From: Bradyrhizobium sp. AUGA SZCCT0283
GTDB taxonomy: Bacteria > Pseudomonadota > Alphaproteobacteria > Rhizobiales > Xanthobacteraceae
DNA: 41,914 nucleotides
Assembly: GCF_018130385.1 (NCBI RefSeq)
Contig: NZ_JAFCLU010000045.1
Span: forward strand, 1-41,914
Reading direction: 5' to 3'
In this document: positions 1 to 9,842 of the stretch, piece by piece
How positions within the stretch are numbered: position 1 is the stretch's first letter
How the letters are laid out: every line of letters begins with the position of its first letter
Notes under the pieces: generated by a model
What the model saw: only the letters and a program-made list of their open reading frames with translations
The model's database searches: none
Told to the model about the DNA's origin: nothing
Made by a program: the position numbers and the translations under genes

Positions 1-32
1 CCTCCCTTCGTCACCCCAGCAGCGGCGCATTC

Positions 33-239
33 TCATCCTGATTGTCGCGGGATTCCCATCCAGATTGTCGCGCTGCACTCGTCGTTATAGCGCCCATCCA
101 GAGTGACCCCGGCACGTTCGGCATAGCTCTCAATCGCTTGAAGCTGCCTGCGAGCGCTGTCCTTATCCTCCCCGATGTTGGCGGCTGAAGAGGTCCTCAA
201 GTAAGCGAATGCCCTAACAGATTGTACTGATTTTACCAT
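33..239 (-). pseudogene. serine recombinase (resolvase/invertase), N-terminal fragment
   Basis: From the ATG at 239 the protein reads as the start of a large serine recombinase: a beta strand, then AYLRTSS, where the second or third Ser of that stretch is the usual nucleophile region, then a DSARRQ helix and the AxxAGV and YNDE motifs of the catalytic domain. Family members normally continue with a VSG(A/T)D-type motif. Here the similarity stops after YNDE (about position 75) and the frame runs into the repeat array and a stop at 33. Only about 55 of the roughly 150 catalytic-domain residues remain, and the DNA-binding part is missing. The gene was therefore probably interrupted by an insertion, and it marks mobile DNA at the edge of the defence island. 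Confidence 0.7.
34..72. repeat. two 16-bp direct repeats, probable IS terminus
   Basis: The motif CATCCTGATTGTCGCG (34-49) recurs as CATCCAGATTGTCGCG (57-72), with one mismatch and a 23-bp period. The recombinase reading frame loses family resemblance exactly where this array begins. Several short internal repeats near the termini are typical of IS21-family elements, but no transposase is inside the window, so the family is a guess. The sequence left of the repeats (1-33) would be IS DNA. Confidence 0.45.
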
Positions 240-400
240 AAGTTGCCCCATGCGTGTGTATCGTATTCTTGAGAATTAGATACGGAGCATCGACAAAATT
301 CAATGCACAACTTTGAATCCCTGTGATTCCGATTTGCATGCCTCGATTGGTCATGCCCAAATTACCCGAAAGATTTCGCTGAGGCCGTTTGGAGAGATGC

Positions 401-1684
401 ATGAGCTACTGGGATGGTCGTCCGGCGTCAGCAAGTAACATTCGTCACTACACGCGCGAAGCTGGCTGGAGTGGGTATGACGATGCCAAAAATGACAAAG
501 GCGAAGTGGTTGAACGCGGAAGTTCGCATATAGTCGAACAATCTTTGACTGCTGTTCTAAACGCTTCGAACCTCCTCCTCCTGACTGGGGCCGGTTCTTC
601 CTTTTGTGCAAAGAACACCGAGCCAGAGGGGCTTAGGGCGCCCGGCATGAAGGACCTTTGGGATGCTGTCGCGTCAGCGACCACGCAGCGCGCGATTGAT
701 CAAATCGCTGGCTATATGCCTCTCTCAAAGCCAATAGTTGCCGAAAAGAACATCGAGAAATTTCTAACTCACTGCAAAATCTACCTTGAGCTATTTGGAC
801 CTGAAAAGGCGCAAGACGTTCTTGAGTTCATAGCATTGGCCGAAAGGTCCATCGCCTCTCGTGTTGATTTCGTGAGTGACGACACGGACCTATCTGCGCA
901 TCAGGCGATTTTGCGAAAAATTGCGCGGCGCGGGGCGAGGAAGCCGCGGGCGCGAGTATTCACCACAAATTACGACTTGGGCTTTGAGTACGCCGCCAGA
1001 GCACTCCGCTTCACCGTGATCGACGGATTTTCTCATTCCATGCCACAAGTCTACGACCGGGGGCATTTCTCATACGACATCGTTCGTCGAGAGGCTGGCA
1101 GCGAGGGAGCCGACTACATCGAGAGTGTTTTCCTTCTGTACAAGCTCCATGGCTCGATAGACTGGCGGCGCAAAGGTGCGGAATTGATACGGTCCCGCAG
1201 TGAAGCGGACGGTGCCGCAGCCCTCATATATCCACGTGACAGCAAATATCAGGAGGCGTTCGAGACGCCTTACTTGGACATGATGTCTGCGCTGCAGACG
1301 GCTCTGCGCGAGCCCGACACTGCTTTGATCGTTTCTGGATTTGGCTTCAATGATGATCATATCAGTAAGCCGATAATGGCTGCGCTCGAGGCCAACATGA
1401 GGCTACGCATTGTGGCGTGCGACATTGCGTTCCTGGCTGACGAGGAGTTGGAACGAGATCAATTTGCGCTGGCGACGACTGCCCAAGCACGGCCGAATGT
1501 CAGCGCGTGCTTCTCTAAGCTAAAACGTCTTGCGGATATTGGCGATCAACGAATAACGCTATTGAACGCCCGCTTCGATGATCTAGCGCAGGCCATCCCC
1601 GACCTTGTCGCTCAAACGGAGCGTGAGCGTCACGCGGAACGGATCAAGGTTTTGAACGAGCCAGCACCGGGCGACGCGGTATGA
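401..1684 (+). CDS. SIR2-like NADase of a SIR2-HerA defence pair
   Basis: This 427-aa protein has the motifs of the bacterial SIR2_2 class. GAGSS at residues 63-67 forms the Rossmann NAD-binding loop, TTNYD at 188-192 supplies the conserved Asn, KLHGS at 248-252 holds the catalytic His (H250), and a SGFGFNDDHI block near 314-323 is the usual C-terminal signature. Family members in phage defence hydrolyse NAD+ and so starve infected cells. I chose the ATG at 401 because GGAG lies at 391-394; an upstream TTG at 389 is in frame but has no ribosome site. The TGA overlaps the ATG of the next gene, a HerA-type ATPase, so the two are translationally coupled. That arrangement is known from SIR2-HerA (Nezha-type) systems. 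The defence role is inferred from this pairing and from the neighbouring restriction system. Confidence 0.88.
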   Translation: MSYWDGRPASASNIRHYTREAGWSGYDDAKNDKGEVVERGSSHIVEQSLTAVLNASNLLLLTGAGSSFCAKNTEPEGLRAPGMKDLWDAVASATTQRAIDQIAGYMPLSKPIVAEKNIEKFLTHCKIYLELFGPEKAQDVLEFIALAERSIASRVDFVSDDTDLSAHQAILRKIARRGARKPRARVFTTNYDLGFEYAARALRFTVIDGFSHSMPQVYDRGHFSYDIVRREAGSEGADYIESVFLLYKLHGSIDWRRKGAELIRSRSEADGAAALIYPRDSKYQEAFETPYLDMMSALQTALREPDTALIVSGFGFNDDHISKPIMAALEANMRLRIVACDIAFLADEELERDQFALATTAQARPNVSACFSKLKRLADIGDQRITLLNARFDDLAQAIPDLVAQTERERHAERIKVLNEPAPGDAV

Positions 1685-3378
1685 CCTTGCACAGCCTTGT
1701 CGATCCAAGTTGTTACGTCGGGACGATTACGCTTGTTGGTGCGGCCATCGCGCAAGCGAATCTACCTCAGGCCGCTGCCCATCCAGAACGCCGAGCCCTT
1801 GCACGCGGTGTCGTCGGCGATTTCGTGTTTGTAGACTGTGAAAGTGCAAAGCTTTTGGGGAGAATTGTCGAGGTTAAGCTTCCCGACAATGAGCGCTTGA
1901 GTGTGGAACCAAGGATGGGGGCCGCGCCTGTGCCGCATCCTATCGGTCGCATTCAACTCCTTGCCTCCGTTGATCAAAAGCAAAGTAAGCTCGTCCGTGG
2001 CCTGAGGACACATCCTCGCGTGGGTGACGCCGTCTATTTGGCTCCGCCTGAATTGTTCGGGGAGCTGGCGGCAAATGCGCTGTCGAGTGAGGGGCAGCTC
2101 TCGATTGATCTCGGCCTCTTGAGCGCCGGCAGTGGAATGCATTTGCGACTGCCTCCCGAGAAACTGTTTGGCCGTCACTGCGGTGTGTTTGGTGCGACGG
2201 GCGGTGGTAAGAGTTGGACTATTGCTACTCTTCTGGACCAGATCAAAGCCAGTGGCGGAAAGTGTGTACTATTTGACCCCACAGGAGAGTTCGCCGGCCT
2301 GCCGTCGATTTCAAAACACTATGCCTTCAACGAAGGAGAAGATGGAACGCAGAGAGTACATTTCCCTTACACCCAAACAACAGAGGAGGATCTCTTCGCC
2401 CTATTTCGTCCGTCAGGCCAGTCACAAGGTCCGAAACTCAGAGAAGCGATTCGGAGCCTCAAGTTAGTTCGTGCATGTCGGGGACAAGCGCCCGAGGGTG
2501 TCGTGTTCAAGCGAGGCACCATTGAAAAAGCCTTCCAACCAAGGGATCCCTTTCTTGATGCGATTGATCTGCACAGAGATGCGATCAACTCTCCTCTATG
2601 CAACTTCAGAATCGAAGGTCTGGCAGAACAGCTAACCGCGGAATGCGTGTGGTCCAGCGGTCAAGGCGCTAATGCGAATAACTGGGGCGGACCAGATAAT
2701 TCGGTGGCGCACTGCGAAACCCTTGTTGCTCGTATCCGAACGTTAATTGGCACTCATCAACTATCGTGCATTTTTGAAACCGCCGGCACCTCATTGGTTG
2801 AGGTGCTAACAAAGTTTTTTGAAGAAGACGAAGACGACATCATTCGTATCTCGTTTCAATCTGTGCACTTCGAGCACAATACTCGTGAAATCCTTCTCAA
2901 CGTAATTGGTCGCTATCTTCTAAGTGAGGCGAGGAGGGGCTTGTTTCGAAAGCGTCCCGTTATCGCTATTCTCGACGAGGCGCATCAGTTTCTCGGAAGG
3001 ACCGTTGGAGACGAATACGCCAGTGTGAAGCTGGAATCCTTCGGCATCGTTGCAAAAGAAGGGCGAAAGTACGGACTGACGGCCGTAATGGCGACGCAGC
3101 GCCCCAGAGATATCCCTCACGACGTTCTAAGCCAGTTGGGTACGCTGATCGTGCATCGTCTGACTAACGATGAGGATCGCCACGCGGTCGAGCGCGCGTG
3201 CGGGGATTTGGATAAGAACGCCGCTATGTTCATTCCCACGCTTGCACCTGGTGAGGCGATAATTGTGGGTCCGGACCTTCCAGCTCCTATGCCGGTTCAA
3301 ATCCACGAGCCCAGAGTTCCTCCTGATTCCAAAGGGCCTGACTACAACAAATTCTGGCGAGGACGAAAGGCGAACTAA
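1681..3378 (+). CDS. HerA/DUF87-type hexameric ATPase, defence partner of SIR2
   Basis: This 565-aa protein starts with a beta-rich HAS-barrel-like region (about 10-120). A RecA-fold motor follows, with Walker A GATGGGKS at 171-178 and Walker B ending in DEAH at 432-435. A later VMATQRP segment is typical of the sensor region of HerA/FtsK ATPases. HerA proteins form hexamers that translocate DNA. In SIR2-HerA systems the hexamer carries a ring of SIR2 subunits and activates or restrains their NADase activity. The ATG at 1681 overlaps the SIR2 stop codon (ATGA), so both proteins are probably made in fixed ratio. No NurA nuclease lies nearby, which argues against the archaeal-type DNA end-resection role. 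The gene ends 227 bp before the facing hsdS gene, and no terminator is obvious. Confidence 0.88.
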   Translation: MTLHSLVDPSCYVGTITLVGAAIAQANLPQAAAHPERRALARGVVGDFVFVDCESAKLLGRIVEVKLPDNERLSVEPRMGAAPVPHPIGRIQLLASVDQKQSKLVRGLRTHPRVGDAVYLAPPELFGELAANALSSEGQLSIDLGLLSAGSGMHLRLPPEKLFGRHCGVFGATGGGKSWTIATLLDQIKASGGKCVLFDPTGEFAGLPSISKHYAFNEGEDGTQRVHFPYTQTTEEDLFALFRPSGQSQGPKLREAIRSLKLVRACRGQAPEGVVFKRGTIEKAFQPRDPFLDAIDLHRDAINSPLCNFRIEGLAEQLTAECVWSSGQGANANNWGGPDNSVAHCETLVARIRTLIGTHQLSCIFETAGTSLVEVLTKFFEEDEDDIIRISFQSVHFEHNTREILLNVIGRYLLSEARRGLFRKRPVIAILDEAHQFLGRTVGDEYASVKLESFGIVAKEGRKYGLTAVMATQRPRDIPHDVLSQLGTLIVHRLTNDEDRHAVERACGDLDKNAAMFIPTLAPGEAIIVGPDLPAPMPVQIHEPRVPPDSKGPDYNKFWRGRKAN

Positions 3379-3605
3379 TCGCCCGTTATTGTTGGTTGCA
3401 GCATCGAACGGAAGATTCACCCAGTAGGCTCGGTGCTCAGAAGCTGGGTCGAGTTTATGGCGCGACGGAAGGCGTCGAGGGAGGCTCAGTCAGGTACAGC
3501 GAAATTTGCCGGCAACGCAACGAACTTACTTTGGTCATGCTCTGCTAGTCCATGGCCACGCACGATGACGTTGGCGTGGATAGCCGAGTGGTTGCACCTA
3601 TGGCG

Positions 3606-4985
3606 TCAGACGGCTAAAGCGGCGACTTCCCTTGCAGCTTCGACGGGCAAGCGCAAAGCCGATGCGGCCTCGGAGCTTGAGAATGTATCACGCAGCACGG
3701 CTTGAAGGAGGTCGGCAGCGTCTGTACGCGAATGGTTTATCTCGACTACCAACGCGCGGCACGTCTCAGAGAGAGCTTCAATTCGTTCCACTATAGCGGC
3801 TTGTTCGGCGACAGGCGGCAATGGGATCGGGATGGCTTTGAGTTTCGAGCCGTTAAAATTTGCCTGCCCATTCTGTTGGACGATGTTTGGTTCGATAAAC
3901 ATGGTGCGGCAAATTGGACTATTTATAAGGTAAGCAACATACTCGGGGATGAGCTCTTCATGAAGACGGATTCGAATAAGGTAGGACGCGAGCGTAAACT
4001 GTTGGTTTCGACGAAACACGGCAGACTTGCCGACCAACTCGTAGGAGTTTGTTCGGTTAAACACGATATCCCCTGAATTAAGGAACAGGCGAGGCAGGTC
4101 CTTGATCCGCGGAGAGACGTATTTCAGGTTGGCGAAGTTTATCCTGCCATCAATCGTTATATTGCCCATACGCAGAACAGGGATGCCCTCGGCTTCAATG
4201 TGCGCTTTCTGCGAAGTGCCGTAGGTGACATCCATCGCGATTTCACCCAAACTGCACCACTCCCAAGTCTTCGGGATTTTGAATGGGGTATTGGCATTCG
4301 TTATTTTCGGTAGACCATCCTTCGGACGGAGCACCTTGAGGGCGATAAGTCGTGCTTTTTCAGAACAGATGCGAGCGAGCGCCACGCGCGCAGGTTCAGC
4401 GTCTGGATGCGCTGCGCGCCAGTCAGCCGTCAGCTCTCCCTGGATCGCTGCCTGAAGAAGCGCGCGTTCAAGCTTGGGTAACTCGTGGCGGTCACTGTTC
4501 TGCTTCGATATAAAGCTGATGGAGTCGACAATCTCGTGAATCCGCTTAACCAACGCACGCTGTTCATCGATGTTTGGAATCGGAAGCTCAATCTCTGCAA
4601 GGCCGTTAAAATACAGCCGCTTGCGGACGGCTCCAGAGCAGTTGCGTGCGATTGCTTCGAGCCCATATTCGCTCTTTAGGAAGTGCAGTAGGTAGTGAGG
4701 ATCTAATCCATCTTTACAGGAAAAGACTGTGTAATCTGGGCTTGTAAACCCAATCTTGGACTCATCGTCAGCGAGACCAATCGAGCCGACGTTAACCCTC
4801 ATAGGGTTGTAGGCAAACCAGTTCTTCTCGATTCTCTGGTAGTTCGATATGTCGTCAGACAAGTCGCGCCCGCTGACGTGCAAACCGTGCTCGTTGCTCA
4901 CGCCGATAAGGCGGAGATGCTGCGCTCCCAAAGATCCAAGGGGGCGGCACTCTTCTTGTATGTAATCTCCGAGGCGCGCCATCAT
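3606..4985 (-). CDS. hsdS: type I restriction-modification specificity subunit HsdS
   Basis: At 459 aa this is of normal length for an HsdS with two target-recognition domains, roughly residues 1-150 and 245-410. Each is followed by a conserved helix region with the LPxPPxxEQ-type signature: IPNIDEQRALVKRI near 155, and PLPPVAEQAAIVERI near 405. Each target-recognition domain reads one half of a split DNA site. The start is the ATG at 4985, whose A is shared with the hsdM stop (TGATG); an in-frame TTG at 4988 is less likely. It is the last gene of hsdR-hsdM-hsdS. The recognition sequence cannot be predicted by eye. The C-terminal ~35 residues, rich in Ala, Ser and Glu, extend beyond the conserved core. 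Confidence 0.93.
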   Translation of the reverse strand: MMARLGDYIQEECRPLGSLGAQHLRLIGVSNEHGLHVSGRDLSDDISNYQRIEKNWFAYNPMRVNVGSIGLADDESKIGFTSPDYTVFSCKDGLDPHYLLHFLKSEYGLEAIARNCSGAVRKRLYFNGLAEIELPIPNIDEQRALVKRIHEIVDSISFISKQNSDRHELPKLERALLQAAIQGELTADWRAAHPDAEPARVALARICSEKARLIALKVLRPKDGLPKITNANTPFKIPKTWEWCSLGEIAMDVTYGTSQKAHIEAEGIPVLRMGNITIDGRINFANLKYVSPRIKDLPRLFLNSGDIVFNRTNSYELVGKSAVFRRNQQFTLASYLIRIRLHEELIPEYVAYLINSPICRTMFIEPNIVQQNGQANFNGSKLKAIPIPLPPVAEQAAIVERIEALSETCRALVVEINHSRTDAADLLQAVLRDTFSSSEAASALRLPVEAAREVAALAV

Positions 4986-6421
4986 CAACTCACTCTAAGA
5001 GCGGCTTTTAGCTGAGTAACAAGCAGTTCAATTTTTTGCTGCCGCTCTGCCAACTGGTTCAGCAGTCCACCTACCGTATGATCACGTTCTTCCACCGACG
5101 AGTTTGGGTTTTTGACATCTAGATCAAAGCCTCTCTTTAGATCGTCAACCCTCACCCGCCAAGCGACTTGGGTTTCCTTGCGCTTGTGCCACCAAGCAAT
5201 CATCGGTTCGAACTCGTCGAACTGAATTGGTTTTGTCTTCGAATAGCTTTTTTGCCCCTCAGGAAGCTGGTGCTCATAAAACCAAATGTCCTTGGTGGGT
5301 GTTCCTTTCTCAAAGAAAAGCAGGTTCGTCGAGACTGTAGCCGGGTGAAATGTCGATTGCGGCAGGCGAATGACGGTGTGAAGATTGCAGTCGGTAAGCA
5401 ACTTTTCGCGGATACGTTCCTTGTAGCCGTCTCCCGTGATGCATCCGTCCGGCAGTACGATAGCGCAACGGCCGCCGGGCTTCAGAAGCTGAATCATGAG
5501 AATGACGAAGAGGTCCGCTGACTCTCGGCACCGAAATGATTGTGGGAAATTGGTTTCCACTCCGTCGGCAATGCTTGCACCAAATGGCGGATTGGCAAGG
5601 ATGACGTCCACTTGTTGCTTTGGGCCAATGGAGTTGTATTCGGTCTTAAGACTATCGACGTAATGCCAGTCTGGCACATCGAGCCCGTGGAGAATTAGAT
5701 TAGTGAGGCCGAGGACGTAGGATACTGGCTTTAACTCCCAACCAACGATGGATTTTTGCAGAATTGCCTCATCGTCGAGAGTGCGGACTTGCGTATCGCG
5801 AACCAAATCAATGGCAGCAGAGAGAAACCCGCCAGTTCCGGCCGCTGGATCGAGAATTCTTTCGCCAAGCCGTGGAGCGATCATGCGCGTCATAAATCGC
5901 GTGATAGCCCGGGGCGTGTAGTATTCTCCCTTATTGCCGGCATCACGCAACTCGACGAGGATGCTCTCATAAACCGTGCCAAAGACATGCCGGTCTTCGC
6001 TACTGTTAAAATCGAAACCGTTGAGTTGATTTATGACTTTTCGAAGTTCGTAGCCCGATTTCATGTAGTTGTTCGAGCCATCAAAAACCTCGCGAACAAG
6101 AGCGGCGCGCTGCGGAGCTTGCGGGGCGCGCAGCTTCTTGAGCGTTGCGAACAACCCATCAGTTGGATGGTCAATAAAGAGGATTAGCTCTTCACCGGTC
6201 ATACCCTCGGGATCGGACGCCCAATTGCGCCACTGGAATTTGTCAGGGATGACAGAGCGATAGCGATCCCGAAGGAGTTCAAGCTCCTTGTCCTTATCAT
6301 TTAGAATCTTCAGGAAAAGCAGCCAACCAAGCTGCTCAAGCCGTTGGGCATCGCCGGAGACCCCCCGGTCTTGGCGCATGATATTGCGTACGTTCTTTAT
6401 TATCGCGGAGATGTTGTTCAT
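4985..6421 (-). CDS. hsdM: type I restriction-modification methyltransferase HsdM
   Basis: This 478-aa protein is an N6-adenine methyltransferase. It has an N-terminal HsdM helical domain (about 5-135), SAM-binding motif I DPAAGTGGFL at 191-200 and catalytic motif IV NPPF at 277-280. A GEYYTPR motif at 165-171, typical of HsdM, precedes the SAM site. With HsdS it forms the M2S methylase that protects host DNA, and adding HsdR gives the restriction complex. The gene starts 5 bp after the hsdR stop and shares a base with the hsdS start, so the three genes form one operon. All catalytic motifs are intact. Confidence 0.95.
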   Translation of the reverse strand: MNNISAIIKNVRNIMRQDRGVSGDAQRLEQLGWLLFLKILNDKDKELELLRDRYRSVIPDKFQWRNWASDPEGMTGEELILFIDHPTDGLFATLKKLRAPQAPQRAALVREVFDGSNNYMKSGYELRKVINQLNGFDFNSSEDRHVFGTVYESILVELRDAGNKGEYYTPRAITRFMTRMIAPRLGERILDPAAGTGGFLSAAIDLVRDTQVRTLDDEAILQKSIVGWELKPVSYVLGLTNLILHGLDVPDWHYVDSLKTEYNSIGPKQQVDVILANPPFGASIADGVETNFPQSFRCRESADLFVILMIQLLKPGGRCAIVLPDGCITGDGYKERIREKLLTDCNLHTVIRLPQSTFHPATVSTNLLFFEKGTPTKDIWFYEHQLPEGQKSYSKTKPIQFDEFEPMIAWWHKRKETQVAWRVRVDDLKRGFDLDVKNPNSSVEERDHTVGGLLNQLAERQQKIELLVTQLKAALRVS

Positions 6422-6426
6422 TTTGT

Positions 6427-8826
6427 TCAGACAACTCTATAGAGTTCACCGGTCAACCTATGAATCGCTGCCTCATACGAGGGCTTGCCTCCAAAGGCGC
6501 CGATAATTTCGGGAGCGGTACCCAACCGGTTGATTGGATCCAGCGTGATGATGGCCGGATTTTCAAGGTCAAGCAGTCCGTCATCGGCATACTTGTCTAG
6601 GAGCGCGTCGATCACTTTGCGAGCAAGTTCTCCGTATTTCGTAAAATAGTTGCGCTTCTTCACGCGGTCCGCACGCTCTTTCCGAGTAAGAGGCTTCTGT
6701 TCATACGCAACATGACAGATCAAATCGAAGGGATCGAACGCAGAACCGATCTCCTCGTTCAGAGCAGCAAACATTACCCCGTGCTGCTCGAGTTCTTGCA
6801 CAATCGCGCGCTTCTTGTCAGCCTGTTTCCAGGACCTGAGGAAAGAGTCGAGCGAAGCATACGTTCGTCGAACACTCTTGCGAGTATAATCGCGAAGACT
6901 CTCCGTGATAATCTTGCCATCGGCACCCATGTATTGAACGTGTTCTTTTATGATGCTTACTTCCACGCCATTCACAGTCACCTTTCGGCCCTGAACTTGG
7001 TCGGGAATTCCTTCAATCGAGATATTTGGCTTTTCTGGCTGAGGAAAAAGGACTTCCTCGCCCGTATTTGCGTCGACTTCCGTTACATCATCTGCCTCAT
7101 TCTCTGCTCCGGAGATATCGTCGTGCTCGCCGGCTTCTTTGATGCGAACGGGATCACCATCAAACGCTTTGTCCGCGAATAGCGCGGTCACGTTGCGGAA
7201 GTCCATGATGGTGAAGTAGAACTTGCCGAAATCTTCATTGATACGAGTGCCGCGCCCAATAATCTGTTTGAATTCTGTCATTGAACCAATATTTGAATCG
7301 AGAACGATGAGACGACACGTCTGCGCATCGACCCCCGTTGTCATAAGTTTCGAGGTGGTCGCGATGACGGGGTAGCGTTCGGATGGACTGATGAACGCGT
7401 CTAATTCGCGTTTGCCCTCCTCGTTGTCTCCGGTGATTTGCATCACGTATTTACTGTTAACGGCAACGAGGTCGGTATTGGCGTTCGCCAGCTCCTTCCG
7501 CATCCCTTCGGCATGCTCAATGTCGACACAGAAAACAATGGTCTTCGAGAAGCGGTCGCTTCCTTTGAGGAATTCGGTGATCTTTCGCGCTACCAGTGCA
7601 CGGCGCTCGTCTACAACAAGGTGCTTATCGAAGTCGACGCGATTGTAGATGCGGTCGTCCACCACATTTCCATTTTTATCCTTGAACCCTTTTGGCGGTC
7701 TCCAGCCTTCTGCGTCAATGTCCAGCGTGACCTTGACGACCTTGTACGGAGCGAGAAATCCGTCGTCGATTCCTTGCTTAAGCGAATAAGTGTACAATGG
7801 GTCGCCGAAGTACTCAGTACTCGAAACCTCCTTGGTCTCTGTCGGCGTAGCGGTCAGCCCGATGTGCGTCGCGCCTTTGAAGTATTCCAAGATTGCGCGC
7901 CATTTGCTGTCCTCGCGGGCGCTTCCGCGATGGCACTCATCTACAATAATAAGGTCGAAAAACTCAGGGCTGAACTGTTTGTAAGCGTCGTCGTTATTGT
8001 TATCAGACAGTCCTTGATAGAGCGCGAGGTAGATATTGTAAGCCGTGTCGATCTGCTTGTGCTTGATTATCGTCATTGCATCCTTGAAGTGACGAAAATC
8101 GCCGCGAATAGTTTGGTCAATAAGCGCGGTACGGTCAGCTAAAAACAGGATGCGCTTCTTTAGACCGCTCTTCCAAAGACGGTAAATTATCTGAAATGCC
8201 GTGTACGTCTTGCCTGTCCCGGTTGCCATTACGAGCAGATGTCGGCTATCGCCGTCTTTTCGGGCGACAGCTTCGACGGTCCTGTTAATGGCGATCTGTT
8301 GATAGTAGCGCGGCGAGCGTGCCAGACCGTCTGAGAAATAATCTTGAGATACAATCGGCGCTATGTCGTCACCGATTCCTTTAAAAAGTTTGTATCTGTT
8401 CCAGAGCTGATTAGGAGAAGGAAAGGCGTTTAACGGAATCTGCGTTTCGATCGGGCCGGATGTTATTGTCTTGTCATGAAAGAGAAAAGCATCACCATTG
8501 GTGCTAAAGACGAACGGGATCTCGAGCGTTTCAGCGTAGGCAAGGCCCTGTTGAATGCCGGCGTTAACAGAGTGGTTGTTATCCTTTACTTCGATGAGCG
8601 CGATCGGGATGTTTGGCTTAAAGTAAAGAATGTAGTCGGCCCGCTTTTGTGCACCACGCGCGTGGAGTTTCCCTCGGACATAAATCCGTCCGTCGGTAAA
8701 CCCTACCTCTTCCCGAAATTGCGTGTGTAAATCCCAGCCGGCCGCAATGAGGTGAGGGGTAATGAATTTTGTGCAGATGTCGCGTTCGCTGAGGGCGCTC
8801 ATCTTGATATTCGACTGCTCGGCCAT
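6427..8826 (-). CDS. hsdR: type I restriction endonuclease subunit HsdR (EcoEI/type IB-like)
   Basis: This 799-aa protein combines a nuclease and a DNA translocase. The N-terminal PD-(D/E)xK nuclease shows D64, E79-V-K81 and a QxxxY motif at 93-97. The SF2 helicase motor has Walker A ATGTGKT at 201-207 and a DECH box at 296-299, followed by GLTATP and a late GRGTR motif. The C-terminal 170 residues resemble the EcoEI_R_C domain, which together with the length points to the type IB group. The complex cuts unmodified DNA far from its site after ATP-driven translocation. It is the first gene of the hsdRMS operon. The ATG at 8826 is preceded by a GAAGGG ribosome site; a second Met at residue 9 is possible. 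Confidence 0.95.
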   Translation of the reverse strand: MAEQSNIKMSALSERDICTKFITPHLIAAGWDLHTQFREEVGFTDGRIYVRGKLHARGAQKRADYILYFKPNIPIALIEVKDNNHSVNAGIQQGLAYAETLEIPFVFSTNGDAFLFHDKTITSGPIETQIPLNAFPSPNQLWNRYKLFKGIGDDIAPIVSQDYFSDGLARSPRYYQQIAINRTVEAVARKDGDSRHLLVMATGTGKTYTAFQIIYRLWKSGLKKRILFLADRTALIDQTIRGDFRHFKDAMTIIKHKQIDTAYNIYLALYQGLSDNNNDDAYKQFSPEFFDLIIVDECHRGSAREDSKWRAILEYFKGATHIGLTATPTETKEVSSTEYFGDPLYTYSLKQGIDDGFLAPYKVVKVTLDIDAEGWRPPKGFKDKNGNVVDDRIYNRVDFDKHLVVDERRALVARKITEFLKGSDRFSKTIVFCVDIEHAEGMRKELANANTDLVAVNSKYVMQITGDNEEGKRELDAFISPSERYPVIATTSKLMTTGVDAQTCRLIVLDSNIGSMTEFKQIIGRGTRINEDFGKFYFTIMDFRNVTALFADKAFDGDPVRIKEAGEHDDISGAENEADDVTEVDANTGEEVLFPQPEKPNISIEGIPDQVQGRKVTVNGVEVSIIKEHVQYMGADGKIITESLRDYTRKSVRRTYASLDSFLRSWKQADKKRAIVQELEQHGVMFAALNEEIGSAFDPFDLICHVAYEQKPLTRKERADRVKKRNYFTKYGELARKVIDALLDKYADDGLLDLENPAIITLDPINRLGTAPEIIGAFGGKPSYEAAIHRLTGELYRVV

Positions 8827-9842
8827 CCCGACTACCCTTCAACATCTTGCCCCGGCAGCAAGATGCCCTCGGCTATCAATCGCTTGATTCCATTGCCCTT
8901 ACAACCACGAATTGGCGAAAGGCCGATGTTCAGCCTAATATGGTGCAAAGGCGATGTGCTGAGTATCGGGAGGTAGCGACGTCGCGCGAAAGCCTCTTTC
9001 CTGCACGCGACGGGGTCTACTAGTGCGTGGTACTTCGGAAGCTGGGTTAGGGCGCAACAGGCTGGCTCGCGCTACAAACCTATGCTGCAAAAGCAAGTCA
9101 ATCGCGAGCAAAAAAGCCAATCATTTCAGCATCTGCGGGCGAGCGCGTAGTTTCCCTTCATCCGCTCCATCTTAGGAGTGCCCGAGGGTATTCCGAATCG
9201 AGCAAACTCAGTTGGCGCTGGGATACTCAGGTGGTATCAATCTGAGCGGCGGACGATCAAGTTATGCAGCAAATACAAGGGTTTCGGTTAGCGGGCAGGT
9301 CCTCTCTTCGGGCGCGCCAATCGTTGTGGGCGGCGCAGCTTTCGAGCCTTGCCGGTGGTAGCTTCTGGTGGTAGCAATCGGGAAGCAGACAAGCTGAGAT
9401 GTGCTTGGTTTATATGGGTTTCTGAGAGTGGTCGCCGTCTCCCCTAGGGAGCGCCAGCAAACTCAGGCACTTAGGTAGCCATCAGCCTCGATCGTTGAAT
9501 AATGGTTGAATAAGACGCTGGTGAACACCGGCGAACGCTTGGGGAATTTGCCGCCGACCTTAGCAGACTAGCCTCGGCGCGATGCCTCACTGTGGCTGGC
9601 GCATTCGCGAAAAATTTCCTCGTCGCCCTTGATGTCCGGAAATATTCAAACCACCGCTAACGTGCACTGTCGTACGCGAGCGCCCTCGGATGTTCGCATT
9701 GACGATGCTCGTCGCTCAATCAACTCTTGTTCCTGTCGAGCTTTGTACGAAGGGCCACGTGAGATACAATCGACGAGAGAAAACTGGCGGCCAACTGTCA
9801 CAAGTCAGTCTATCCACTCCGAATGCCGCAGAACCGAGCACG
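8827..9842. other. gene-poor stretch, hsd upstream region
   Basis: No convincing coding sequence is visible in about 1 kb on either strand. The part next to 8827 must hold the hsdR promoter, but I see no clear box. The 11-mer AGCAAACTCAG occurs twice (near 9203 and 9457) and GGTGGTAGC twice within 25 bp (near 9355-9376). Both may be chance. Composition is lower in GC than in the catabolic half, as in the defence genes. Confidence 0.5.

Noticed and set aside
3433..3705. 90-codon ORF between HerA and hsdS
   Set aside because: It runs into hsdS in antisense, has no clear ribosome site and no family resemblance.
7438..8142. 234-codon ORF on the plus strand
   Set aside because: Shadow of hsdR, whose helicase motifs are on the other strand.
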